Positions 27,640 to 38,800 of a stretch of DNA of 64,000 nt are shown piece after piece. Where the stretch lies: contig JAVTVJ010000121.1 in assembly GCA_034509425.1 (NCBI GenBank), positions 2,418,001 to 2,482,000 of the forward strand, read 5' to 3'. Made by a program: the position numbers and the translations under genes. Origin of the DNA: Eopsaltria australis (Eukaryota; Chordata; Aves; Passeriformes; Petroicidae). The notes below the pieces were generated by a model. The model worked only from the letters and a program-made list of their open reading frames with translations. It did not search any database and was not told the origin of the DNA. The stretch's first letter is position 1, and the number at the start of each line of letters is the position of its first letter.

Positions 27640-27950
27640 GTAGTGTTTTCATGGAAGGCGCCAGCGGAGGGGCTCTGGCAGGAGGCCACGCTGAGAGCCA
27701 CGGGAGAGCTCCCATGGAGCCGGAGCTCGGCACAGCTCGGGGCTCCAAGGGAAAGGGAAGGGCGAAGCCGGGTGTTCGGGCACTCCGGGAGCGGTCAGGT
27801 GTCAGAGAGCCGGGGACGGTGCTGGCAGAGGTCCCTGGAGCTGTGAGGCTGCCCCGGTGTGTGCTATGGAGCGGTCCCGGTGCGCTCTCCCCGCTCCATG
27901 GTGGAGGGTTTGGCCCTTCCCCGATTTCGGGCTGCTGCCTTGGGAATTTG
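27640..27950. promoter_or_regulatory. Small CpG-containing GC-rich patch upstream of the TJP1 island
   Basis: About 300 bp of GC-rich sequence with many CpGs (for example around 27,660-27,665, 27,717-27,800 and 27,870-27,890) stands out from AT-rich flanks and is separated from the main island by about 0.9 kb of AT-rich DNA. It could be a minor promoter, an enhancer or a non-coding first exon. An open frame of about 113 codons runs through it but has no recognisable domain. Its regulatory role is inferred from composition only. Confidence 0.35.
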
Positions 27951-29565
27951 CTTCAGCTATTTCCTGGAATATGAATTTGTTTATTTTCAAAAGAGAACAA
28001 ACGTAAAACTCATACAGTAGCTTTGGGTAGGGCGTTTCTTGCTGGAAGAGTGATTTGGATCATTGAATTACTGCCTTTTTTCAAGAATTTAAGTACTTCT
28101 GAAGATTGCACGGAGCACAAAAGCAGCTGGTAGCACATAAATAGTACAACTGCAAGAAAATCGTGGCCCTGAGAGCATGGCTCTTACTGTCACGCATATC
28201 TCATGAAATGTTTGCAGAGTGAGTGCAAAGTACTCCCATTTTGGTTTGGGATTTTTCTCACCTACTTTCCTTTCACTGGAACCTTATGTACCTGATTAGT
28301 CATGCCACTTGGGCTCTAATCTGATTCTAAAGAGTAAATTAATCAACATCATAAACTACGGAACATAGGGATGTGGCTAATAAACAGTGTGCCATCTTTT
28401 CACCGAAGTTTGAAGCACTTTAATGGGTGATGCTTCTGGAGGTCGTTTAGTTAACTTATGGCTTGGCCCTACAAAATTTGGGAGTGTGCTCAGCTTTCTA
28501 TAGCATGGGCCATCTCGAAAGTCAGAACTCCAGCTGCGTTTTCAGACAGCCTCATCGTGCATGGGCTGGGCATCCAACGTCCAGAAGTAAAAAACATCTT
28601 TAATAGTCTTTTCTTTAAAATGGAAAAAATAAATGCAGTATTTCTCTTAGTGCTTAAGTAAATACTTACTTTGTAAAAGACACTAAAAACGCTTTGTCTC
28701 AAATACTGGGAAAAGTTTATTTTTCAAAGCCACAGGCAGCAGTTCATGGTGCTGTAGGAAATACTAAGACTATGCAGTCACCACCTTAAAGCAAAGCAAA
28801 TCTCCCAAGTTGTTTTCTTTTTGTGTCTTTATTGCTTTTATCTCAAGAACAAAATGTACAATTAAGGAACTCGAAAACTAATGTCCCGCCCCTTCAAACA
28901 ATGGGCAAACGCAAAAGCAGGTTTGAGCCCGCGCTGATCGACATCCCAGTTCTGCGGCCGGCTCCAGGGGGGCGAGAATTCCTTCGCCGTGAGCGCTGCA
29001 GGACCGAGTGCCGCGGAGAGCGCGGGCCCGGGCCCCGCTGAGCTCCCGCAGCCGCCCCGTCCCGCAGCGCTCGGGGCGGTCCCGGCGGCGGTCCCGGCCT
29101 GCTCCGCTGCCCGCGTTCAAACGCCCCCCGCGCTCCCATAGGCTGCGCCGGCCCGGCCGCGCTCGGCCCCCGCCGCCCCGACCATGGCGCGGGGGAGCCC
29201 GGCGGCGAGCGAGCCCCGCGGGCGGCCCCTCACCGCGCCGCGCCCGGCGGAGCCCGCGGGGCCGGGATCGGCCGCTCCGCCGCCGCCGCTCCGCCGCCGT
29301 CCGCAGGTCCGGGTCCTGCGGCAAAGCGGGGGCAGGCGGCGGCGGGGCGGGCGGTCCCCCCGCGGCGGGATGGGCCGTGCCGGCAGTCGGACATGTCGGT
29401 GGCTGCGCGGGGGGAGAGGCACGAGGCGGGCGGGCGGCGCGGCCGCTGAGCGGACGGGCCCGGGGGCAGCGCGGCCGCTCCCGCGCTCCGCGCCCCGGCG
29501 GCGGAACCCGGTCCCGGCGCGCCAGGCACCGCGGGAGAGAGACCACACTTTTATCAAACTTGAGC

Positions 29566-29658
29566 CTCCGCTCCCCTTCCTCTTTCTTCCTCTCTCCCTC
29601 CTCCCCCGTCCCCGCCCCTTCCCTGCCGTCCTCCTCTTCCTCCTCCCCCCCGCGCCCT
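29566..29658 (+). promoter_or_regulatory. Pyrimidine-rich tract in the likely core promoter/5' leader of TJP1
   Basis: Nearly 90 bases of almost pure C/T on the coding strand, with TTCCTCTTTC and CTCTCCCTCC type blocks, lie 120-215 bases before the start codon. Such tracts can host pyrimidine initiator (TCT/TOP-like) starts or form non-B DNA. Either role here is inference. Confidence 0.45.
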
Positions 29659-29661
29659 GGG

Positions 29662-29685
29662 ATGTTTATTCGGGCGGCTGCGTGA
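29662..29685 (+). promoter_or_regulatory. Seven-codon upstream ORF in the TJP1 5' leader
   Basis: ATG at 29,662-29,664 opens a frame for MFIRAAA and stops at TGA 29,683-29,685, 94 bases before the main ATG and in a different frame. Context is GGGATGT, so -3 is a purine but +4 is T, giving moderate strength. It would be in the mRNA only if transcription starts before about 29,660. If included, it would be expected to reduce initiation at the main start or make it dependent on reinitiation. Confidence 0.5.
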
Positions 29686-29779
29686 GGCGCGGGCGGCGGC
29701 GCCGAGTTTCTCTCCCCCGGCCTGAGGAGTTGCAGGCGCGCACACGCTCGCCCGGCTCCGGGGGAGAGAAGGAAACAAA

Positions 29780-29812
29780 ATGTCTGCCAGGGCCGCGGCG
29801 GCTTCCACGAAG
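29780..29812 (+). CDS. TJP1: TJP1 (ZO-1) coding exon 1
   Basis: Encodes MSARAAAASTK, the short N-terminal peptide known for ZO-1, and ends at AAG|GTAAGA, a strong splice donor in phase 0. The start is supported by an in-frame TGA at 29,723-29,725 with no ATG between, so this is the first possible in-frame methionine of this transcript. The ATG has A at -3 and T at +4. TJP1 is a MAGUK scaffold of tight junctions: three PDZ domains, SH3, guanylate-kinase-like and a long C-terminal tail linking claudins, occludin and JAMs to actin. The exon lies in the CpG island, and the next coding exon is about 27 kb downstream. Identification rests on the continuous match of all five exons to ZO-1; TJP2/TJP3 differ in this N-terminus and linker. 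Confidence 0.95.
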
Positions 29813-32800
29813 GTAAGACTCGGCCCCGGGGCGGCTGCGTTCCCTGCCCGCTCTGATCCCGCGGTACCCCCGGCGCGGTTTTCCCATTGCCCCGCCGAGC
29901 CCGCACCGCGGCGGCCGCGGCTTTGCCCCCGCCCGTCCTGAGGGCACGGGCCAGCGAGGACCGAGGAGGTGGGCGAGGCGGGCCGGAGCCTCCCGGCCGC
30001 CTTTCCCGCAGAGCCTCCCTGCTGTCTGCCGGGAGGGGCGCGCAGGTGGCCCGCACCCCCCGGCCCGGGCCGCTGCCCCCCGGCTGCCCCCGCCCGGCCG
30101 CCCACCTGTTGGACGTGCGGGCCCCGGCGCCGGGACGGCTGCGGCAGCCGGGCCCTGCCCCCGCGAGAAGCCCCCGCGCCCCCTCCGGTGCGCTGGCCGT
30201 GCCCTTTTGTTCCAGGCTGGAGCCGGGTAGCAATTAGGAAAGGTTCAACCGGGAGAGTCCAGTACTGCAGGATTTTTTCTGTGGCCGCTGAATCAGTCGG
30301 GGATGATTGTTGCTGACATACGGTAAACAGCTTTGGGGCGGCAGTAATCCGTCAGAAACTTGTGCCGGTCCTCCACCTGATCCGTAGGTGTTGCCGGTGC
30401 AGGTGCACGTTGCGGGGTGTGTACTCTGACCTCCCCCGGCACTGCGCGGCGGTGAGTAATGCCGAGCGGCCCCGGGGGAAAGAGGTGGAGTTAGGAACGC
30501 TCAACAGGTTATTTCTCCTTCGTGTAAAATTAAAGGTTTGCTTTGAAACTAGTTTGAATTTGAATTTCGAACTGATTTTTAGCTTGTGGCGCCTGGGTAG
30601 TCGCTGTGGCTTCAGCGCGACGAGTTCCCGTCGTGCGTTAGCTGGTGTTGCCGGAGCTCGGCTTAGTGGTGTTTGCTTTCGAGTGAAACTATGTGGTTTC
30701 GGTCTGATGTCACTTGCTGGTATGCACTTACTCAGAAGTGATATTCTACAGGCTAAAGTAAAATGTACACATTACTGTATTACCACCGAAAATCTTCGGT
30801 ACTTGAGATACTAAGTAACAAACTTACTATAATTGTAAGATACTGTTAGCTGGCGGTTTTACCTTCGCAGTCATACTTTCTATGTGTGTTCAAGGCAACC
30901 TCAGCTTCCAGAGTGGGATTTGAAAAACTTAAAAGCTAATGTTGACAACCGAGTTTCATGCCTCATTTTAAGTATGCTTCCGGAGGCATTGTATTACATT
31001 TTAACATATACACAAACACATTTCAACAATAAATGTTTGTTGTTATAAGAGTAACTTACTTTGGGTAATATTTCGCACTTGTTCTAATACCTAGCTATGG
31101 AGACAGATAAATCATACTTTTTAGCCCTTTTCAAATACATTTCTATTAACAACAGATAGGAGTTGAAGATAAATGTTGTCTTAAATAGTGTCGTGTTAGA
31201 ATTCTGCTGTGTGAGGGATCGTGAGAAATTGCATCAACTTAAATTTCGCAGATTTCTTTTAGGTGTAAAATCAGGGTATAAAATTCTCTTTTCTAGTTCA
31301 AAACACTCTCTTAAAATACAGCTATTTTGTGAGGCTGTGGACCAATATTACCTTCCACACATGCATGTACTGCCTTGAAGGTTTTTTTCTAGTTTTAAAT
31401 ACGGAAGTGTATTTGAAGTTGCAGAAGTGTACAGAACGTGTATCTGTTTTGGCTGTAGACTGGTGTACCGACTGTGCTAATTGAAAGTTGTATCTTGCCA
31501 TAGCAGTTATTTCAGACTCCTCCTGCTCATGGTCATATCACATTGGCCCTTGGAGCTTGCATACATGCATACAGTATCAGCCAAACCAATTATACTGAAA
31601 GGTATGTTAATTTAAGAATGTTGCAAAATATAGTCTCACTGGGGTTTAACTCTTCCCTGGGATGCTTTCAGATTTATGGAAGTCATGTACTTGAAATAGC
31701 ATATCTTTCTTGGGAAAAAACCTCATTTTGTGAGTCCTGTGGCTCTCAGTGTAAATTCTTGTTCTGTGATAGCTTTTTATCAAAATTACTTCTTACCTTT
31801 TCATCTTGATTGTGGGCATGTTTTTAGAGACTAGAATCTGATGCATACAGTTAATATGAGTTTCATTGTCAAAACAGAGGTGCTTTCAGTCGATGGATCA
31901 TGTTAGTTGTGTTTCAACCACTAGTTCCTGGGCCGCCCTCCATGTAGTTTTAATAGTTATAGATAAGGGGAATCAAAAGTATTTTGGAAATACTAGAATA
32001 TTGGGGAATTTCTGTGATCACATTCCAGGTCCTGTTTCCTTTAGTTCCTCCTTTGGACATGGTATCTGATTTTTCATTTTTGGGGTTGTAATGCATTAAA
32101 AAAGCCTCTGTGAATGGTTTTCTCTTGATAGTTACTTAATATACTTCTGAGCTTTGTGTCCATGCACACTTGACGAGACAAAACTAAAAAAAAGAAAAGA
32201 CAAAAGATTATTTTTGATTAGGTGAATAATTCTTATTTGTACATGAGAGAATCTTGGCTGCTGTGATTGATTGTGTTACGCCCTATTATCAACAGTCTTT
32301 AACAAACAGTTTCACTGCCCTTCAGTTTTGATTACTTAGCTTTTTCCCTGCTCTGCTGTAAAAGAATGTGGTTTTATTAAGGTGTTACATGCTTGTTGTA
32401 GCTGTTGGTAATACACAATAGAAAATGGTGGAGAAATGAAGACTTGCTGAAAATTTAATCTGGTCGTAGATGTTGCTGCAAAATTTAAGGGGCCTAATCT
32501 CTTCTGATATCTTTTTGAACACTACTGATGGATGAAATGGGAGTGACTGTGTCAGGGTCTTAGTAATGGGATGTAAACTTTCTGCCTGCCTGTAAGTTGG
32601 AGGTTCAAATATAGTCCACATTGGTAAAAAAACCAACCAACCAAAAAAAACCACCCTGAAAAGCTTTTAAGCTGTAAATGTTTGGACAGAACTTACTGAA
32701 TCCCTGAACCTTTTTGAATGCTGAACCTGAGTTCTTGAGACTTCCTTCTACATTCATGAAAAGTATTTCAGTCTTTCACCTCAGTCATGTAATTAATTGA

Positions 32801-35800
32801 ATTTTGGTTTTTCTAACTGGCTTTCTGGATCCTGGTACGTATCTGTTAACTGCCCCTTGAATCAGGAGCTGAGAACATGACTGTGGTAATTGTTCCAGAT
32901 GTGCTGATTGCAAGGACTCCTTGATTTTCTGTTTTAGAGGGAATGGCCTGTGGTTTTCATAAGTGTGGGTTAGCGTTGTATCCAAAATCGTACTTGGAAA
33001 CACGGGTGGATTTGTTTCTTGTAGAGCATACATATATATGTGCAAATGTTTTTAAAGTGGTTTTTAATGCAGTCTGTGAGATAGCTGTGCTTGGAGCAGT
33101 ATTTTGTTTTTCCCATGTAAGTCTGTATATGAACACTGTAAAGTTAGATCAGTTCTTCTTTGGTTGTTCGTGAGATTCTTCAACTGTAAGAACAGAGAAA
33201 TAAATATATAGAAAATCTATATAGGAAAGTAACCAAGAATTCAGTTTAACCTACGAGTCTACCTCCTGCATGGAAAAAAGAGCCTTTAAAATACTGCACT
33301 TAATTTTGCTAGTGTTTCCGTCATTTGTATTTGGACCTTAGGAAATACTTATTTTAGTGTTCTGGTAGGTATTTTTCAAATAATAATTTATATGAGTAAC
33401 TTGTGTTTCTGGCTTGGATTTTCTTGAGTTCATTGTTCCATTTAGGACTATCAGCAGCTTCAACTACCAGATGATACTTGAGGTGCATTTTTCAGTATGA
33501 CTTTGGCTGCAGTGTGAGAAGAGCTGCAGGTTCCCCACTCCGTAGGTCATTATGAAGTGTGTTCTGGAGTTTGCTTCTGGTTCAACGTGCAGCGTAAAGA
33601 TTACTGTAATGTAAACAGAGCTTGAAATCTGACGGTGCCTGGCAACTGGCTCCACCTTTATAGAGTGGAAAATCAGTAAGACCTTATCAGTGACCAGCTA
33701 GCTAATCTTGGTGTCAAAGAAAACATCTAGAAATGGGTTATTGTACATCGTGGGTATTCTAACGTGTACATTGTGCTACGACTTAGGTTCTATGAGATAC
33801 TGGGCTTCTATCTGTGCAAAAAAAAAAGCTCAAAAGATAGTATTTTGAATTTGTGCTTGAAGTCAAGAGTGGTTATTGAGCTTGAATATGTGTCTGTGTT
33901 GACACTGCAATGTACCATTGTTGTCAGAACCTTCTGGGTACTCATGAAAATACTTGGTTTTAAGTACTCAACATAAGGTACTGAGTTGGAAACAGAACTG
34001 TAACTAGTCAACTACTCAAGCTCTGAATTGTGCTAAATATGTTGACTTTATTACTTGAAATACTATGCAAAGGTATTGTCTATCTCAGGTCAAAGCGCTC
34101 ATCCAAAAGCTTTGTATCAAAGTTGAAGTTCTCACCAAGGACTGAAGGAGTGTTCTCCCATTTTGTTTGCCAATAAGCTTTCAGTGTGAAATAGGATCCT
34201 CCTTTCTGTTTTCTTCTCCTGTCCTCTATACCCGTCGGAAAGGCCATATCTTGTGTATACATTGGAGTGGTGGGGGAAAATCTGATTAGTCACAGTGTGG
34301 GGGGAGCAAAGCCATGTATGGGTGCATTTCAAAATCTGATTAGTCCCAATATTTGGTTTGTAACTGTCAAATTTTATGTGTCAGTTTGAGTTAAGGGATA
34401 GTGTTTGAAACAAATGCTTTTACTGTTTTTGTTATGTGTTAAGAAAGACATTGGTCATTTATAACCCCACAAATACTTCCATGTTATCATGGTATAAATA
34501 CAACAGAAATTAATATCAAACTATGCCCAGTGTTTTCTCAGGCAAGTATATTACTAATGACTTCTTCACTGAATGTACTGATTAAGCAAACAGCCGTAGG
34601 GAAGTCTTAAAATGAATTCCATGATTCTGTGCAGTGTATTTATGCTGAGTCCAAAAAGTCCTGAAATGAAAACACTGTCTTGTCTTATAATTATGCTATT
34701 TTAGGGACAGATTATTCAAATATGCACTGTACAGACATAAATAGTAGGGGTGCTCTTGTTTCAAGGGGCTGTGACGTGCTTGAGTGAAGGATCTGACAAA
34801 ATGGAGGGATACATTCAGCTGAATATTTAAGGTCCGGTGTGGATCCCTTGGAGGCTGCAGAGTAACAAGTGCTGCTGAGGTCACAAGTGTGGTGACTTTT
34901 CCAGGGACAATGGTGTCTGCTCAGTTATCCATGGTATTTTCCTGCCATGGTGTGCTCTTAAACAGCTCCCTAAGCCCCAAGCTCTGTGGACTGTTTGGGT
35001 TATGTAGATGGACTACTGCAGGGTTGGAGAACTGCCCCAGTGTGTGCAGGACTGGGCACTTGGCTTATGTTTATTATTCCTGACTCTGTAGGATCTTCAG
35101 TAATTCTTTAGAGGTTTTTCTACGTTTGCACATCAGGATTTATTTAGACACTTGGAAAAATTAACTGTATTGTTGGTGCTAAAAATTTAAGTATTGGCTG
35201 TACATTAAAAAAGTATTTATTTTCTCAAGAGTATTTGGTAGTCTCTAATAGGATTCTTGTTTCCTAATCCATTATAAACAGATGTTCTTCCCTTTTGTGG
35301 TGGGGGAGGGCAGCCTAAATTCAGTAAGATGATAGCAGTGGGGAGTGTTGTGTTGGAGAAGTTCACATTCTTAGAAGAAGTGGGCAAGTGTGACCTTTTT
35401 GGCCTACTTAACTCATCATAAGGTCTATGGTTAACTTCCCATAGCAGAAGAAGCAACAACAGAGCTTGGTATGGCTCCAATGGCCTTTTTGTCTTCCCAC
35501 CCCCACATACACAAAGTACTGATATGCTGAAAATAGAAATTGAGCAAAAGTAGGCAGTTTGTTTGATTTGTAGTTCCCAAGGCTTTTCCCAGTAAGTACT
35601 GCACTGCAGAGCAGCCTTCTGTCTTCCTCACAACTGCCTTTTACATTTGACTTCTTCATAGGAACTTAATTATAAAATATTCCTGCACCCCTCCTAAAAA
35701 GGCAGTAATTGGTTTTCAACTTGTGATCCTTTGGGACTGTATAGGCAGTTCCTTGCCTAGTTTGAATGGGGTCCAGTAACAGTGTCTTCCCCTCTGCCCC

Positions 35801-38800
35801 ACTGGGTCAGCAATCACTTTAACAGATGGCCCCCTTCTCTGTATCCAGCTTAAAATTTTTCTTGTAAATATTAAATGGACATGTTCCAGCTATTTACGCT
35901 CTGGGCTGGTGACTGTTTCTTAGGATGTATCCAGATGGGAGCTAGAATGAGCAAGGTGCGTAGAGACTTGTTAATGCACTTCAGAGCATATGGTCAGGCG
36001 TTTGGACACGGCTCTGGGAGGCTGAAATAACATCCCCTGCCCTTCCCTGCAAACCTTCCTGGGTCTCTTTCTTTAGACAGCCATGGCGCTCTTGCAGCAG
36101 CATAAATGACTTAGTTATGTTCACAGTGAATTAAATGACACAAAAATTACTAAGTAGTAACATGTGGCTGAAGAGACACTGCTCAGTTTTTCAAGTTAAT
36201 TAAAAAGAAGTAATAACCTTAAATTATAACTAGAAGCAGTAGCATAATGAAACAGGACAGATTGTGAAATTTGAACAATGATGTCAGTTTTTCTATTACT
36301 TAAATTACAGCAGTAGTGATATGACTTTGACAAAGGCAGTGCTGCTATAAAAAGATGTATAAAAACGTATTTAAAAGTTAAAAAAATTAAAAAGCCAAAA
36401 CAAAGAATATGTATGCAGGTTATATTGAAAATATAATAGGAGTAAATTATGTGATCTAAAGTTTTATTGGTTTTAATAAAAAGTAACAATTGGAATGACT
36501 GTAGCTGTAAAACTCTAGAAGTAACTTTGAGGTGCTACTTGACAATGTGGTATCAATTAATTAGTTAGCTGTAATTTGCATGGAATCAGGATCGTACCTG
36601 GTGCTAACTCTGCCAATTACTGTTTATCTGAACAAATTCCAAGACTTGTAATATATACGTAATTCATGTTAATTTTGGATGACTGGCTTCCCCAGTATTA
36701 AATCTGGGAGAAGGCCAGATCATGTTAACCCTCTCATCACGGGATGCTTGTTTAAAAACTTTTTCATGTCACTTGATCCAGCATTGTTCTTACATGTTTT
36801 TTGGAGAAAATGCTCCTTTGCCCATGAATGCCTTCACATGAATTCATTTCTCAGCACAGTGTTAGGTGACAGGGGTACAAACTTTCCCTGTAAACCTGGG
36901 CTCCCTGAAATCATTTTTCCAGTGGGTATTAAGATCTTGAAGCCAAGCTTAAAGGCATGGCTTTCTGACAAAAGAACTTGTGTTTCCTTCAGAATTGAAA
37001 TTAAGTTGTGGAAAGTGATTGGCCATTGCATACAGGATAAACCTCTCTGTTAATAACTCAGCTATGTAAGAATGGAAATTCCTGGAGCGTAATCTCTTAT
37101 GAGAGAATTAAATGCACTTGCATTTTGATTGGGTTTTGCTCTCTATGGATAATGTAGACTGGATTAATATTCCTAAAGCAGGGAGCATTTAGCTAGGAAG
37201 TACAAGAAAGGTATACAGGTTTATAGAAACAATGTTGATGGCTTGAATGAAGAACATGTTTCATCTGAATCAGATACAGTGCTGTGGAAGCACTCTGGGG
37301 GGTTATTTTTTTCAGTGCTCATGTAGTTTATTGTGGTTTGTTTATTGTTGGTAGTTCAATGGTAAATCCACCCTAGAACTGCCCAGGAAAGTGCTGAGTT
37401 TCAAATGAGGGGATCTATCATTTAAATCGTTTCAGTACCGATGTTAGCATAAAAGGTTTTCTTACTTGTTGTGTTTATTTGCCATAAGTACATGTCTGTC
37501 TTGGGAAGGTGTGTAAGAAATAGCAAGAAGCCAGTGGTTGAGAGTTACTGAGATAGCTTCTCCTTTAGAATGACCAGTGGTGGTGGTTTTGGTTTTTTTT
37601 TTTTTTTCCTTCCTGCATGATGAGGGCACCTTTTAAGTCAGTTGCATTTTTGGTAATACTCGGATTGTCTTTTTGGCTGTAAACTTAGTTTGGTTTACAA
37701 TAATGTGAGATTTATGTTCTGCACTTGAAGTTGTGCTCGCATTGTAGTTTAAGCAGGCAGGAGATGCCTTTTAAACATAAAGATGATGTTTCTGCGGCAG
37801 GTGTTTCACCAGTCTGAACTTCTGACTGCATTTATTATCTCCATTTAAAAAGAATCAACCATGTCTTAAAAGTACTTTAAACAAAAGCAAGCAGTCAGAG
37901 AAATATCGCATAGGCTTTTTTCTATCTTCTCTAGGATTGACTTAAAATTGAGATTTTTTTTTGCCTTGTTCTTTGTATTTGTTTTTACTCCCTCCTGTGT
38001 GAATGATGAATGCTTGAATTCACCTCTAGTGGAGCAGTAGAAGTGGATTTGTTAGTGGTGTGGTGTGCAGAAGAAGGGACAAGGTGATGGAAACTGGGGA
38101 GCTGCCAGGACAGATCCTGTGCTGGGAGTCTTGGGGTGGGCTTGGTGACTGCACTCTGTGCTTCGGGACACCCCAGAAACACGGGAATCAGTGGATTGAG
38201 ATAGTTTTGACTGTGCCTGATTAGGCTGGTGGCGACTAAATGCTACATTTTAAATCTTATGAGGTAGGTTGACTGATGGATCTATTTTTGCTATTCTATT
38301 TCTAGAAAAATCTGTTGTTAACGTCAGTGACTGGTCTTGCTTGACTATGAGTAAATTGCTTGGGATGTTTATAGCTGGCAACAATATTTTTTCTTTTTTC
38401 TAATTGAAAGTACTGGTTTTGAACTGGAGCTAAACCCTTACTATGAAAATCACATTTTGCTTGCTCCACCTTTTAGCTTCCAGAACAGGACCTTTTAATT
38501 CACTCAGTAGTAGTTGCAGTTTTGCTGTATTTCAAAATTAGTTTTATAAGGGAGCAACTTTAAGCATTTTGTAACACTTGTTAAGAAATAAAAAAAAAAA
38601 CCCTCAAAGATACTGACTTCATAAATGACTATAGACGATGTTACAAAACTTTGTAAATAGTTTTCCCTCTATCAGAAGAGCAGACTTTGATGTTTTAATG
38701 TTCCTTTTTAAAATTTGTACATTATTCTGAGTTTCCTGGATAGGCTTACAGTGTAGAGGTTAGTATGTAGTTGACCAAAACGTAATACCTAAAATCTGTC

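Larger units (their letters stand above)
28870..30230 (+). promoter_or_regulatory. TJP1: CpG island promoter of TJP1
   Basis: Very dense CpG and G+C over about 1.36 kb, fading out to about 30,700, and enclosing coding exon 1. GC-box/Sp1-KLF-like motifs include CCCGCCCC at about 28,884, GGCGGGGCGGGCGG at 29,341-29,354 and CCCCGCCCC at about 29,611. No convincing consensus TATA box is seen. A lone TTTTATC sits at about 29,549, just before a long pyrimidine tract. This is the usual architecture of a broadly expressed, TATA-less vertebrate gene with dispersed starts. The large open frames on both strands here are composition shadows. The transcription start itself cannot be read, but it most likely lies after about 29,400, because ATGs further upstream would interfere. 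Confidence 0.85.

Noticed and set aside
28878..30233. 451-residue minus-strand open frame through the CpG island
   Set aside because: Very Arg/Pro/Gly/Ala-rich, with frames open in several registers and both strands over the same GC-rich DNA. It covers TJP1 exon 1 antisense and has no domain; best explained by composition.
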